Shown here in pieces: positions 1 to 11,500 of a stretch of DNA of 64,000 nucleotides (the first letter of the stretch is position 1; each line of letters starts with the position of its first letter). Below the pieces are notes generated by a model. It searched no databases. It saw only the letters and a program-made list of their open reading frames with translations, and was not told the DNA's origin. The translations under genes and the position numbers were made by a program. Source of the DNA: Amyloporia xantha (lineage: Eukaryota; Basidiomycota; Agaricomycetes; Polyporales; Adustoporiaceae); contig JAYKKR010000033.1 in the NCBI GenBank assembly GCA_036971615.1, positions 186,001 through 250,000 on the forward strand, written 5' to 3'.

Positions 1-583
1 ACCATGCTTTAACCATGCACATCAAGTCCGAAGCTTTTTCCTATTGTCCTAGTCACTGCCCTTCAAGTGGCACAGTATAGCCTTTGTATAGCCTCAAACG
101 AGAACAATAAGCGAGGCTATGACTGGGGCTATACAGCGCAACAAGACCGAGGCTATGTAGCCTACATGAGGCCTTTGTGAGCCTCGGAGTGGCCTCGGTC
201 TTAGTGCCACTCCTAGTGCAACTGTGAGGGAGGCACTGCGGTTAGTGATGCTGTGAGCGGGTTTGGACATGGTTTCAAGTCAGAGACTTGGATAGGACCT
301 TGAGAGCGAAGCTCAGTGATCCTATAGGTGTATTAAGACCGACCTAATTGAGGTAGCTTCGGTCTTAATACTTACCTAGACCGCAGTAAGCATAGTAAGC
401 ATTATAAGAGAAATAGGGCAAAAGCGGTACTTCTAAGGTGAAAATAAGAGTAAATGGATAAGTAGCAAGGATAAATAGCATAGAAATGGGTCTATACTTC
501 GGTCTTGAGGATCAATAGAGAAGTCCGAAATTAGAAATAGAAGATAATACCTCTTGGGACTAAAAAGTCCCATTTCCCTAACA
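1..583 (-). repeat. 3' LTR of element A (partial)
   Basis: This direct repeat matches 33,192-33,774 and ends TAACA on the plus strand, which is TGTTA on the minus strand. By comparison with the right copy, roughly 0.2 kb of this LTR lies left of the window. It holds a 10-bp inverted repeat (TTAAGACCGA...TCGGTCTTAA, about 332-367) and a 7-bp-stem hairpin at 557-574, near the LTR's 5' boundary in the element's own orientation. Confidence 0.85.
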
Positions 584-584
584 T

Positions 585-596
585 AGCCCCCCTTGT
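585..596 (-). other. Polypurine tract of element A
   Basis: On the minus strand ACAAGGGGGGCT ends two bases before the LTR start (TGTTAGGG). A purine run directly upstream of the 3' LTR is the usual plus-strand priming site of LTR retroelements, and it fixes the orientation of A. Confidence 0.7.
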
Positions 597-654
597 CCAA
601 ATCCGCTCTTAAGCATCACTTGCTCTGGCTGCTCAGTAGCGGTAAACTCTGGGG

Positions 655-1794
655 CTAGTTGTCCTCGGACTCATCATCACTGTCCCAGAAGTGCGAGGTG
701 GATTCTGCTTCAGTAACCTCTGTAGATGAATACTCGGTTTCACCGTCTGTTGAATATAAATCAGACTGAAGGTCGGAGTCTTCCCCTTCAGAGTGCTCCT
801 GCTCTGCAATTGAGTAGAGATTGATATGCTCCTCATACTCCTGCGCTTCATCACCATGATCCGTAGATACCTCAGCATCTCGGTCTTGCTGCTCTCAGTT
901 ATCTTCCTCGTTCTCTTGAGAATTAGATTCTGAATGAGAATCTTTGTCCTCAGCACCAGACTGGTTCTGGGACATCAAGTCCGACACATCTAATGCCTGA
1001 GAGTGATTTGGACACTGTGGGTCTGCTTCATGACCGCAGTGTTCAGAGTCCAAGACCTGATAACGAAGGTAGTCCTCCCTTGAGAGACCTCGGTCTTCAG
1101 ATAGCGAAGGATCAGAGACAGACTGAGACCTAAGACTGATATCCCTTTCTAATACATTCTCAGAGCACTCTCTAGCTTCGCTTTCAAGGACCGCTTCATG
1201 GTACGAAGGCCCTTGAGACCGAGAGTGTTCCTGAGAGTCAGCAGGATATTCCGTAGAAGGAGAGTGCTCAGAGTCTGAGCTATTCTCAGTGCTGGACAGG
1301 GAACTGCTGCTACTAGAGCTTTGGCATCGTCTTCTTTTCCTCATGATAGTCCTAGAGTTCCCTGACAGCTGGGGGGATGAAGTCCGAGGAGAAACCTGAT
1401 TAAAAAGCAGGCTTCTTCTAGTGCGGTCTTGAATCAAGGTATGCCCTGCTTGTGACGGACGAGGACCATAAAGTCTGGTAATTTGATGACCTCTGAAGAC
1501 ATTTGTAGAGCTTGGTAAGGGAGGCTCTTGAGTCCGAGCAGTGGTGACAGCAGCCTCTTCATCAGAGCTATCATCAGAGTAGATTGACCCTTCTCCAAAT
1601 AATTCAGTAAACCTACGGCTCTGCCTGCGCTGGTTTGCTGGCTGAGACCGATGAATAGAGGTATTAGAAGGGTCTCTAGAGTGTTGTGTCTGATGGGAAT
1701 GAGTCCGAGGTCTTGGAGAGGTCATAAGTGAAGACCGAAGAGGAGTGGTTGTCATTTTGAGAGACGAAGCTATGAAGCGAAGCTTAGGGAACAA
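655..1794 (-). CDS. Ser/acidic-rich ORF of element A with one in-frame TGA
   Basis: A 299-codon frame runs from ATG at 1,794 to a TGA at 895-897. The same frame continues without another stop for about 79 codons to TAG at 655-657. The product is strongly biased: an Arg/Ser/Thr-rich N-terminal half, a poly-Ser tract near residue 160, then Ser/Glu/Asp-rich sequence through both parts. No catalytic motif, zinc knuckle or transmembrane segment is visible. It is the only long frame in the internal part of A, so a gag-like or element-specific role is possible, but this is inference. The TGA could be a mutation, an assembly error or a readthrough site. Confidence 0.45.
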
Positions 1795-2951
1795 GTCTGA
1801 GTAACTAACAGTTCCTTATCGTACTCTGTAGGGTTACTGGTCTTACCAATGTCGGACTCACAAGGAGGTGAGAGACCGAGATTGGGTAAGCTCTTGAAGG
1901 TAGTCTCCTATTTTCCGTCAAAGGATCTAATAGTCAAGCTTGAAAAAACTTCGGTCTTGGATGCGATGGAAGACCGAAATGGACAGTCTTATGAGAGTGA
2001 ATCCAATTCCTCTGAGCACCGAATAGAATAGAAGTATGCTGGATTTGAAAAGGATTGAATTGAACAGTGGCCAATACCGCAAAGAGGCGGCACAGTATAC
2101 AAGATGCTATAGTAGCAAATTGAATGCAATGAAATTGAGAGCTTGAAAACCTTCAGATGAGTGCAGTAAACAAGCAAGACGTCCCGGACATGTCCACCAA
2201 TGTTATGGATCTGGTGACTTTTGCAGCGAGACCCTTAGGATAGGTCTAAGGTCTGCTGAAACCGAGCTAGAAAGGTTATGCAAAATGAAGCACTGGACTT
2301 CAAAATAAGGCTAATACCCTGTTAATGGTATAAAAAGGGCTTTTAGTCCGAGCCTTGTAAGACCGACGTAAGACCGCTTTGTGAAGGAAATGAAGCAATA
2401 GACTTCAAAGGAAAGCTAATACCACTATAGAGGTATCAAAGGGTATTGATTACAAGTCTAGTAAGACCGTAGTAAGACCGCTTTGATAAGGAAATGAAGT
2501 AATAGACTTCACTATAGAGGTCTCAAAGGGTACTTAGTCTGAGTCTAATAAGACCGGAGTAAGACCGCTTTTTAGCCTTTCTAATGATCAATACAAATGG
2601 ATTCAAGTCCAGACTTGAATAGAATGAAGAAAGGTTTCAGAGTTAACTGAAGACCAAAGGGCGAAGGCGTGGTAGTGGGATTGTACCAGATCACACAACG
2701 AGTTACAAGTCAATACCTTTGAGCCAGGCTTACTTACTTGTACTGAACTCAAATGCAATAGGTCTTCAATTCCGAGACACAGTGAAGTTCTGTATACCGG
2801 CTACAGAGACTTGAATAGAAGAGATTGAATAGACTTGGAGTATTATCAGATAGGTCTTAAGATATGAATAGAAGGTTTCAAAGTAGGACTTCAAACGATA
2901 CAATGATACTCAAATCCTTCTCAAGTATTGTTGCCAGACTAAGGTCTTTAG
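1795..2951. other. Untranslated internal region of element A
   Basis: No gene was recognised. Three degenerate tandem copies (spacing about 104 and 87 bp, roughly 2,280-2,575) each contain TAAGACCG-GTAAGACCGC and AATAGACTTC-like segments. The region is rich in the GACCG/CGGTC motif that also fills the LTR. Confidence 0.55.
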
Positions 2952-3240
2952 CATCAGGAAAAACACTTTTTCTCTAGGGTACTCTAGATTACTCTCAGAT
3001 AATGCGGATTTCTCAGAGCACATAAGGTTAGCTCAGAGCAATTGCGAGTAGCCTCAGTCACTCTCATGTGCTCTGGGAGGTATGCGCACTTCTATAACTG
3101 CTCTGAGGGTCTCTCACGGTCTTACAAAGCAGGATATTATTACCAGATGGTTTTGTATGTATACAAAGACGTCCAACTATTCAAAAAAAAGCTAGAAGAC
3201 GTATCTAAGACATTTTCCTTTGTCAAGTCGGGTTGAGCCT
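2952..3240 (+). repeat. Left TIR and subterminal repeats of element B
   Basis: The TIR is at 2,952-2,966. It is followed by repeated CTCAGAGCA, GCTCTGAG and ACTCTAGA-like words, several within 100 bp. The transposase stop codon lies at the inner edge of this block. Confidence 0.7.
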
Positions 3241-3242
3241 TA

Positions 3243-6207
3243 TTACCATAGTTTGGAATCAACATACAGCTCTGACGGATACTGGTGAGAGGGAATAATT
3301 GCACCCGCAGGAGATCCATCTGGTCTAAGCAGCTGTTTCACAACATACATATTGTGAGCAGGCTCTGCAGCCGGTTTCAGATTAGTATACCATTCCACAT
3401 AGGCCAGCGGACATTTGGGCCAAAACGATGGTGCATTTGCATTGTCCAGATGTTCTGGCAATTTGAAAATAACTCGAAGCCGTCCAATACGTGTTCCTTT
3501 AAAGCTTGATTAGAATCGGTTAATATCAATGATGTATATGTCTCACCTTCTAGCCCTGTTGATTCGGCATCTTCATTGTGTAAAATGACAGCCGTATCAA
3601 ACGTCCAGCATTTTGACTGGTGGATGGAACTGCCTTGAGGACATCACATTCCTCTTCTCCGTCTTCAAGATTAGGAGGATGAAATTTGAGAGTGTGGTAG
3701 ATGTCGAGGCGATCAAATGGAAGACTGTGTAGAATCGCATTTCTGTTGGAAATAGAATGCTGTAGCAAGGAATTGAGATACTCTTTGAGGCGGAGTGAGA
3801 AACCTGGAGCATGGTGTTGATGCTCTATATGCGCAATAGGTTTCCTGGACTGAGTGGGGAATTTCGGCAGAGAAATAGCCAGTCCACTCCCTTTAGACTT
3901 CAAAGCGGTTTGGCGGGCATCTGAAGGTGGTTGCAAAGACTCCTTCCAGGTGATGAAGTTCTGGAATGCGGCCATCTTTTCCTGGCGAGACAGCCAGAGA
4001 GTCATTTGAGGGAATTCGTCTCTGTGATTGGAAGCGCGCCAGCCCTCCTTCGCAAAGTCAATATGCAGACGTTCGAACATTTCTGTGTTGTAATTGTCGG
4101 TTGTGCCCAGCATGCGAATCGACTGAATATAGTGCATGAGAGAATGGAACTTGGGGATGTTCATGTCTTCGCGTACGCCGGTGTCGATGAAATAGGACTT
4201 GTTTTTGAAACGTGTCCAACGCGTCTTGCAAATAGCCCAGAGTAATGTCGTCGTGTGTGCTGTACTGAGCAAGATAAATGAAGTCCAACAGCGCGCGACA
4301 GGCAAGGAGAGCTTTCTTGGGGAACACTCCGACAAGACATCCCAGCAGAATCTTGGCCATCTGCTTTCGCTCTGTACCAGATATCTGAGATAGTGCCGAA
4401 ATGCCATTCTTGAAATGGCGAGCACCATACGCAGGAGGAAGTGAGCGAATACGATAGTCCAATTCTTCAGCGCTCATGATGCGTGTGCACCAATTCACAA
4501 GATGCTTGAAGACACCTTGATAAAGCTGGTGGAGTACATCGGGGGTGATAGACAGGTGAATGTCGGTGTGAGGGAATCCATGCCAGAAAGGTTTGTAAAC
4601 ACTTCCTGAGACGTCTTGCTCCATGCATATCTTGTGAAACTGAGCCACACTCTCTGTAGCTTTCCTCGCCTCCTGAATGACTTCCAGTGTCCAAGCTTGC
4701 GTGCGAAGAGGATGCGCCTTTGGGTTTCCCAGATCGCTAGCAGGACAGCGACACTTGGGACATGTTCCGTATTTTGAACACGTCACCAAGCATTGCTCTG
4801 GGTAGTCGGCAACATAAGCAGCAATGATGGGAAAGACCTTTCGCGTTGCTCCATCTCCTCCAGTCATTTCGACGCCATGCTTCCCTGCTTCCAACAAGGG
4901 CTCCAAAATGACCCGCATCGACTCGTGGAACAGGCGTTGATTACGTGCTCGCTGTTCCTGTTGCGTAAGCTTCTCTCTTGTGATTTTGTCCACCGAAAGA
5001 TACCCCAGCAAGACACATGCATGGAGGGAAGGCTTGCGTCGCACAGATTTTGGAAGATTGCCCAGCGTCAGATAGACTGGATAGGCCGACTTGCCTCCAG
5101 TGAACTGAGTGAGCTGGGTTTTGTCGGTAGCGATAATAAGAGGGGCCAACGTAGCCCCAGGGGGTAAGCGACTCTGCAAGACAGCTTAAACAAACCAGTT
5201 TTGATATATACATACTGCTGACTTACCTGGACCGCGTGCCACCAACTACCTGTCCACATCTCATTGTATATCCTATTCTCCCTTGATGCATCGGAGAATA
5301 CTTTCTTGGGACGATATACGATGTATTTTGAGAGCGATGGGTCTCCCCACAAAGAGCGAATGGCAGCTAGAATGTGACGATAACGGATTGTATGAATTTC
5401 ATGTGGGCGATCTTGAAATGTGAGGTGCTTGACATGCCATTGGCCAGCCCTATCAGGTATGCTGTCGACTATTTGGTGGAGAGCTCTTGTATTGTCGTAA
5501 GAGAGCCCCAGTTTCTCCTTGACCTGAATGGACATCAGTCTCTTCGGACTGTTAAACAGAGTTTGTCTCACTTACCCCAGGAATGGATAGTAACCGATTG
5601 AATGCGTTGTGACCAGGATTGTCCTTGACCATCCAATTCGCAATGCGCCAATCGAGTTCGGATGCAAAAGGATGGAAGAAAGATGGCTCCTCTATGTCTT
5701 CATCCACGTCCATAGCATCTCCATCTCCCGCACCGAACAGCTTATGCCACCGCCTATGAAGGTTATCATTCATGCGAATGACCTTCCCCACACTCCCATC
5801 CTCATCCTCCACCCGTGTATCATCATCGTCGTCGAGTGCACGATGTTGGACCTGGTGATTATGTGCCACGGTGGAAGGCCCTGGTCCTGCCTCCCCAATC
5901 CCGTATTCATGAGGCGGAGGGAGATTCTCGATGGGAATGAAATGGAAAGGCTCGCGGTCCCTGCCCTCATCGAAGATGTCATCCAAATCTTCTTCATCGG
6001 AAGATTGCTCTCCAGGGGTCTGCACATCTTCAAGAGCCTCTATATCGCCTCCTTCCCCTTCAAGATCCAAGGGGCCCAGGTCGGCCAGTTTGCCTCGACG
6101 ATACCAAGCACAAGATTGGGCCCGCGACATGTGCATGTTGCACGATTTTCTGGTGGCAAAGCTGCGCCACAGGCAGGACAGATTCTTTCGTCATCGACAA
6201 GGTTCAT
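3243..6207 (-). CDS. Plavaka-family transposase
   Basis: This is the transposase of element B and would cut and rejoin its termini in the nucleus. From ATG at 6,207 the N-terminus shows a C-x2-C...H...C cluster (CPAC, then CNMHMSRAQSC), then an acidic linker. The core exons carry the family hallmarks PGATLAPLIIATDKTQLT, YPVYLTLGNLPKSVRRKPS, a CPKC cysteine pair, PDVLHQLYQGVFKHLVNW, FHSLMHYIQSIRMLGTTDNY, then NTEMFERLHIDFAKEGWRAS and LAYVEWYTN near the end; the stop is at 3,243-3,245. Introns (minus strand) are visible near 5,554-5,580, 5,189-5,230 and 3,505-3,545. Single-base frame changes occur near 6,170 and in an A5 run near 4,200, so this copy as assembled is not intact. Neighbour: the cargo genes start divergently at 8,600. 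Confidence 0.85.
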
Positions 6208-6290
6208 TGTGGATGAAGATCTTCAATCAGGCAGATGAAGGCGCACAGAGTGGATGGGCACAAACATGATAACATTGCCTATACACCGCA

Positions 6291-6310
6291 ACTAGATTAC
6301 GTAATCTAGT
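6291..6310. promoter_or_regulatory. 20-bp perfect palindrome upstream of the Plavaka transposase
   Basis: ACTAGATTACGTAATCTAGT is its own reverse complement and lies 83 nt upstream of the transposase ATG at 6,207. Its centre TTACGTAA resembles a bZIP-type dyad. A role as promoter operator is inferred from position only. Confidence 0.5.
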
Positions 6311-8458
6311 CTAGAGCTAGTGATCGACATGCATGAGTGAGCGAACAAACCATGAATTGAAACAAGCGTAGAGGAGAGAACTTCAAGGACGGAACATTGT
6401 CGGCGGGAGGAGAGGGCATCAATGTGAAGAGAAGAGCGAGTCGGCGATGCAACAGAGTCGGCGGGACGAGAGGCGGGGCGAGAGCACGTCGGCGAGCAGC
6501 GTCCAAGAGCAAGATCTTCGGGTCGCGAGAGGCGTAACCGCCCGATGCAGCCCATTCGCACGATTTTCGACGCGGAAGACGACGAGCATGCCGAGACCGC
6601 CAGATGGGCGAACAATGACCACCGCCACAGCCCCCAGCCCTCATACCCCCAGTCGGCCGGTTCGGAGCGCACGTTGTTCGCACAGCGCTCGCCCAGGCAT
6701 TCGGACAAGACGCTGCATGAGATCAGTGTCGGGGCAGGGTGGGGAGTCGGCGCGAGCGAGAGCGGGGGCAGCGCAGACCCTCTCCCTCTTTGCTCGCCCT
6801 CTCTCCCTTCTCCCTCCCCTCCCCTCTCCCCTCTTCGTGAGCGACGGTGAGCGCTGTTCGCTGCGAGAACGTTTGTCGGGCGAGAACGTTCGTCGGGCGA
6901 GAACGTTTGTCGGGCGCGAACGTTTGTCGGGCGCGAACGTCGGCGGGGCACGCATGGCGGTGTGGCGAGAACGGAGCGATGAGAATGGCGGGGCGCGATC
7001 GGCTGTGTGGCAAGAGGACGTCGGCCGCGCAGGTGGGTTGGGCGAGGGTCGGGGGAAACCATGGCGGTGTGGCGAGAACGGGGCGATGAGGTCGTCGGGG
7101 CGCGATTGGCTGTGTGGCGAGAAAGTGAAGAGCAGTCGGCGGGGCGCAAACATTGGTCGGGCGCAAACGTCGGCAGGACAAGAGGACGTCAGCGGGGCGC
7201 GAAGAGCGCAGCGGCAGAGCGAGATGAGGTTGGCGGGAGGAGACCCCGCCAGCGCGTACAAGCATGAGGCTGTGGTGCGAGAAGCGGGGGAGGAAGGACC
7301 TGGAGACTCGGATGTGTTCTCTCTCTTCTCTTCTCCTCTCCTCTCCTCTCCTTCTCCCAATTTCCTCCTGCTCTCTCCCTGATCCCTTCTCCCTCCCCTC
7401 TTGGTAAGTGACGGTGAGCGATGCCTGCCGCGAGAATGTCGATGCGAAAGGCCGTTGGTGCGAGAGGACGTCGGCGGGGCACGATCGACGGCGGGGCGAG
7501 ATCGACGGCAGGGCGAGAACAGCGGTGGGGCGAGAACGGCGGTGGGGCGAAGAACGGCGAGAGGACGTCGGCGGGGTGCAAAGGCTGTGTGGCAAAGAAA
7601 GCAGCGGGAGGGCGCGAAGAGAGCAGCGGGGGCGCGAAGAGAGCAGCAGGGGTGGCGAGAACGTCGTTGGTGCGAGACGACGTCGGCGGGGCACGATCGA
7701 CGGCGGGGCGAGATCGACGGTGGGGCGAGATCGACGGCGGGGCGAGAACGGCGGCAGGGCGAGAACAGCTGTGTGGCAATGACAGCAGCGTGCGCGGCTC
7801 CCACACAGTGCTGTCCAGCAGGCGTTGGTGGGGCGAGGTTGCATCAGCGGGGAGCGAACGTCGGCAGTTCGAGAATGTCGGCAGTGCGAGACTGTTGGCG
7901 GAGAGCGAAGGTCGTAGGAGAGCGAAGGTCGTAGGAGCGGCGGGGAGTAGCGGTGCGAGGAGAATGATCAGGTCGAGCCAGAGCGTCGGGGAGGAGCCAG
8001 CGCAAGCTGCTTAGGACAGCGGCCGCGGCGGGGCTGAGCAGGAACAGCGGCGCAAAGCGAAGTCGTGGGCGGGGCGGGTGACAACCGCGCCATCGCAAGG
8101 TCTGGCAGGGGGTGAGTACAGCGGGTTTGCTAGAAGCAGCACAGGGGACGCACCTTTTGCTGCTCATACCAACGCTGTTCTAACCACTTTGCCTCAACCT
8201 CAGCCGGGTGCGGAGACCGCGTCGGCGCGGAGAACATCACCAAAGGGGTGAGAACGGAGCCGGGGTGTTGAACTTGAGCATGTCGGCGGGGAGCCCGCGT
8301 CGTCGACGAGCGTCGAGGACAGCAGTGGCCAGGAGCAAACTTGAAGGTGAGAGCGCGTCGGCATGGAGAGTGTCAGTAGTGTAGAGATTAAGTGTCGAAG
8401 AGGCCAGAACGGCGGGGACGAGAGGTAAGGGAGCGCATTGAATTAGCAGCGAGAGACT
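6311..8458. repeat. GC-rich degenerate minisatellite between divergent genes of element B
   Basis: Short units such as GTCGGGCGAGAACGTT and GACGGCGGGGCGAGA repeat many times. A longer direct repeat (GGCGGTGTGGCGAGAACG...) occurs near 6,957 and 7,063. Pyrimidine blocks followed by GACGGTGAGCG recur near 6,790-6,850 and 7,320-7,415. Long open frames on both strands are a by-product of stop-poor composition and show no domain. The block separates the transposase and oxygenase start regions and may be a shared promoter or spacer. Confidence 0.6.
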
Positions 8459-8516
8459 GCCTTCCCAAAATGGGTGCCAGTTTGTCGCGACAAACTGGCA
8501 CCCATTTTGGGAAGGC
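8459..8516. promoter_or_regulatory. 58-bp perfect palindrome upstream of the oxygenase gene
   Basis: The 29 bases 8,459-8,487 are exactly the reverse complement of 8,488-8,516, with no loop; the centre is TTTGTCGCGACAAA. The inner edge lies 83 nt before the ATG at 8,600, the same distance as between the other palindrome and the transposase ATG. It could be a dimer-binding operator, a cruciform, or a footprint of inverted insertion. Confidence 0.6.
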
Positions 8517-8599
8517 CTTTGCGCGTTCGAAGTTCACTTTGCGCATTCGACGTTCACCTGCGCCGTCGTCGTTCCTCGCGTTTTCACCTACTCTCTGGC

Positions 8600-11500
8600 A
8601 TGGCTGGCGGCACTCCGGATTCGTTGGAGCTCTCGGACTCAGACCTTGCTGTTCTCATTGAGTTTGTAAGGTCTCAGCCTCCGCACACTCTCCCACCTGC
8701 TGTGCTTACTGTCCTCAACAACCTCGATGCTGCCACCTCGACTTCTCTGTCTGGAGTGACTCCCTTGGCTACCCCTAATGTCTCAGCTGTGTCCAACAGC
8801 CATGCTTACTTGACTCCGGCCCCATCCCGTGGCCCCAGTGTGGCTCCTGAACAGATAGAGGCCAATAGGGGGACTCAGACTGTCGTAAGTTCCACAGCCG
8901 ATTTCTCCTCATTTCGACTGACTACATCTGTATTCTATGCTACTAGGATCAAGGGCCTCCCCTCCCTGTAGAAGCCAGGGATGAAGAGGTCGCTAGGATG
9001 CATTCTAGCACTCCCTCTCAGACTGTCGGCGTAAGTTCCACAGCCGATTTCTCCTCATTTCGACTGACTACATCTGTATTCTATGCTACTAGGAGCAAGG
9101 GCCTCCCCTTCCTGTAGAAGCCAGGGATGAAGAGGTCGCTAGGATGCGCTCTAGCACTCCCTCTCGCACACGCGCTCGCACCGGCGTTGCGGGTGATCCG
9201 GATGAGCCTCCTCCGAAGAGGCACAAACCTCGCAAGTCGACCATTGTGACACTCGTGGAGGGACACCATTGCCAATCAACCCACGGGGGTTCCTTAGTGG
9301 TTCCTCCTGATGATGAGGCGCGTGTGGCTTGGGAGGGTGGCAGGTTCTGGAGGATAAGTCCCCAGCCTGCTGTTGCGGGAGGCGGGGCAGGTGACCAAGC
9401 CCAGGAGCTGATGTCTCATCTGGCACAGGGCTCCAAGAGCAACGTCCAGAGTGAGGACTGTCTTCAGTGGATGTTGAGTCTGAAAAACATGGTGGAGGGC
9501 GTCGGGGCCTCCACGCAGGCAATTCTGTCTATGTTACTAACGACCTGTTTTCCTTGGTCAAACGCGTCAACTATTTTGAGGGAATGAGTACTGGCCTATC
9601 ATTCCTGGGACTAGTTTCAAGATTGAGCTTGCGGCTAAGGTGCATAGGTGTGTTCTTAATTTCTATCACCCTCCATGAGATTTGACGACATTTTCTATTG
9701 ATCTAGTATCACAGCACATGATCCCAAGATGACGACACAGCGATTGTGGATGGTCAAGGTCAAGGGGCATCCCAGCGCGCCGTCAAAGTGGACGTTTGGC
9801 AATTGGGTTGCTCAGGGCTACAAGTTCGCTGCTTTGGCAAGCGCAGGTATGTCGTGTATCTACAATATCTCATTTTCACTGATTGCAGCTCTTTTCCAGG
9901 ATCTATTTATCTTCTCATGGTCATAGCGGCTAGAGATATGCCCAGAGACCTAGGGCGAACAAAGGATGAGGTAATCCAAGCCATTTGCAATGCACTCCGC
10001 TTTCCCCAAGAGCGTAAGCCACTCATCTATTTGTCTTTCACATTATCTCGCGCTAAGTCATGGATCAGATACCAACATAGGCAAAGACATCATTACGCGC
10101 ATAATTCCTCTCATTTCTTTTCTGAGGACTTATATTCCCATACGCATCTCAGTCCTCTTCTCCAGTGCCATTCTGCAAGAGTGTGGCCTGCCGACAGAGA
10201 TAGACTGCAGAGATCTTGACAAGTCAGACGCATTCTTCGATCAGATTAAAGAGAGGTATGTGCTCTTTACTCAGAACAGCCCTGTCGTCTGATTTCACAT
10301 ACAGAACCTTTGCCGGACTGACGCGAAATCGTGCTCTATGGGCATCATGCCTAGTTCCTGTGAACGACAATGCTGAGGTATTGTCTCTTCATATCATGGG
10401 TAGCAATCTACTCCATGCCACCGCCTCCTCCACGTCTCGTCCACCTACGCCTCTGAGCGACTCGGAGGATGAGAAAGACCACCACGATGAGTTTTCTGAT
10501 AGCCATGATGATCTTTTTGTGCCCACTCTTGCAGTCGCGAACCAGTTCCAAAATCCTGACTCCGCATCGCCCAACTATCATGTTCTGCGCACTCTGTTTG
10601 ATTTCGATGCTCCTGCTAATCGTCATATTCCTTATCCTACTGGCAACCCTGAGGCGCATGGTCAGTGGACAAACAAAGAGCGCCTTGGTGCAAGTCAGGC
10701 ATATATTGTGCATACTCTGGATGACGCCTGCGCAATCAGTGAGTAGCTCATACATTCTTCTATTTTCTTTCTCAACATGATACGTCTTGCAGATCAATGA
10801 CCTGTATTCTTCTGATGGGGTCAAAACCTTTGCTGAAGACTATGTGCGTTTGGAGCATGACATGTTGCAAGAGTAAGTCATTCGCCGCATTCTTGTTCAT
10901 TATCTCACCATCTACTTAGGCAAGAGATTGACATACGAGACAAGAAGGACAAATTGATGGCTTTCATAGCGTGCGACATGCCTCAAAACATGCGTGAAAG
11001 TTTGATGCGCAACATTCGCACCGCACTTGCTGTCGGTACAAAGGAAGGTTATTCCTTGCAGGATATGGACAGTTCCCATCAGGATGGGAGTGCAGAGAGG
11101 CGGTTTCCTTGCCTTCATTTCTCCTGGTATGCGCGCAACATCACAAGGGTTTGTCTTTCCTATATGCATTACATGTTGTAAGATTGATTATTTCTACAGG
11201 GTGACGATGCTCCAAAAGATACACATCCCCTGCATCTGCGTCGTGCAAATGCCTCTCACACAAATCACCAACAATTTGGTGCTTATGTTTCCAAGGAGCT
11301 TCTATGCAATCAAGCTGAGTACGACAATCTCTGTAACTCATTCCAAGAATTTTTTGAGTGGATACGTATGAAGGTGTGTTGCTTGCTTCTCCTTTCTGAT
11401 ATATTGAGTACTTAGCCATTGGCATTAGCTTGAGAGACGTCTCCCAGGGATTTGCAAGTCACTGGAGGCTTTTGTTGAATTTCTGCCAGGACGCGAGGTC

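Noticed and set aside
1..583. Solo LTR or satellite interpretation of the terminal direct repeat
   Set aside because: A polypurine tract directly beside the left copy and a primer-site-like sequence beside the right copy fit a complete LTR pair with internal region between them.
1849..2031. Plus-strand 60-codon frame in element A
   Set aside because: Opposite to the element's transcription, short, without a domain, and made largely of the repeated GACCG words.
3931..5167. Plus-strand frames opposite the Plavaka transposase
   Set aside because: Shadows of the minus-strand transposase exons, which carry clear family motifs.
6292..8014. Several overlapping open frames of 125-387 codons on both strands
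   Set aside because: They lie in a GC-rich minisatellite where stops are rare, encode Arg/Gly/Ser or Pro/Arg simple repeats, overlap each other in all frames and show no domain.
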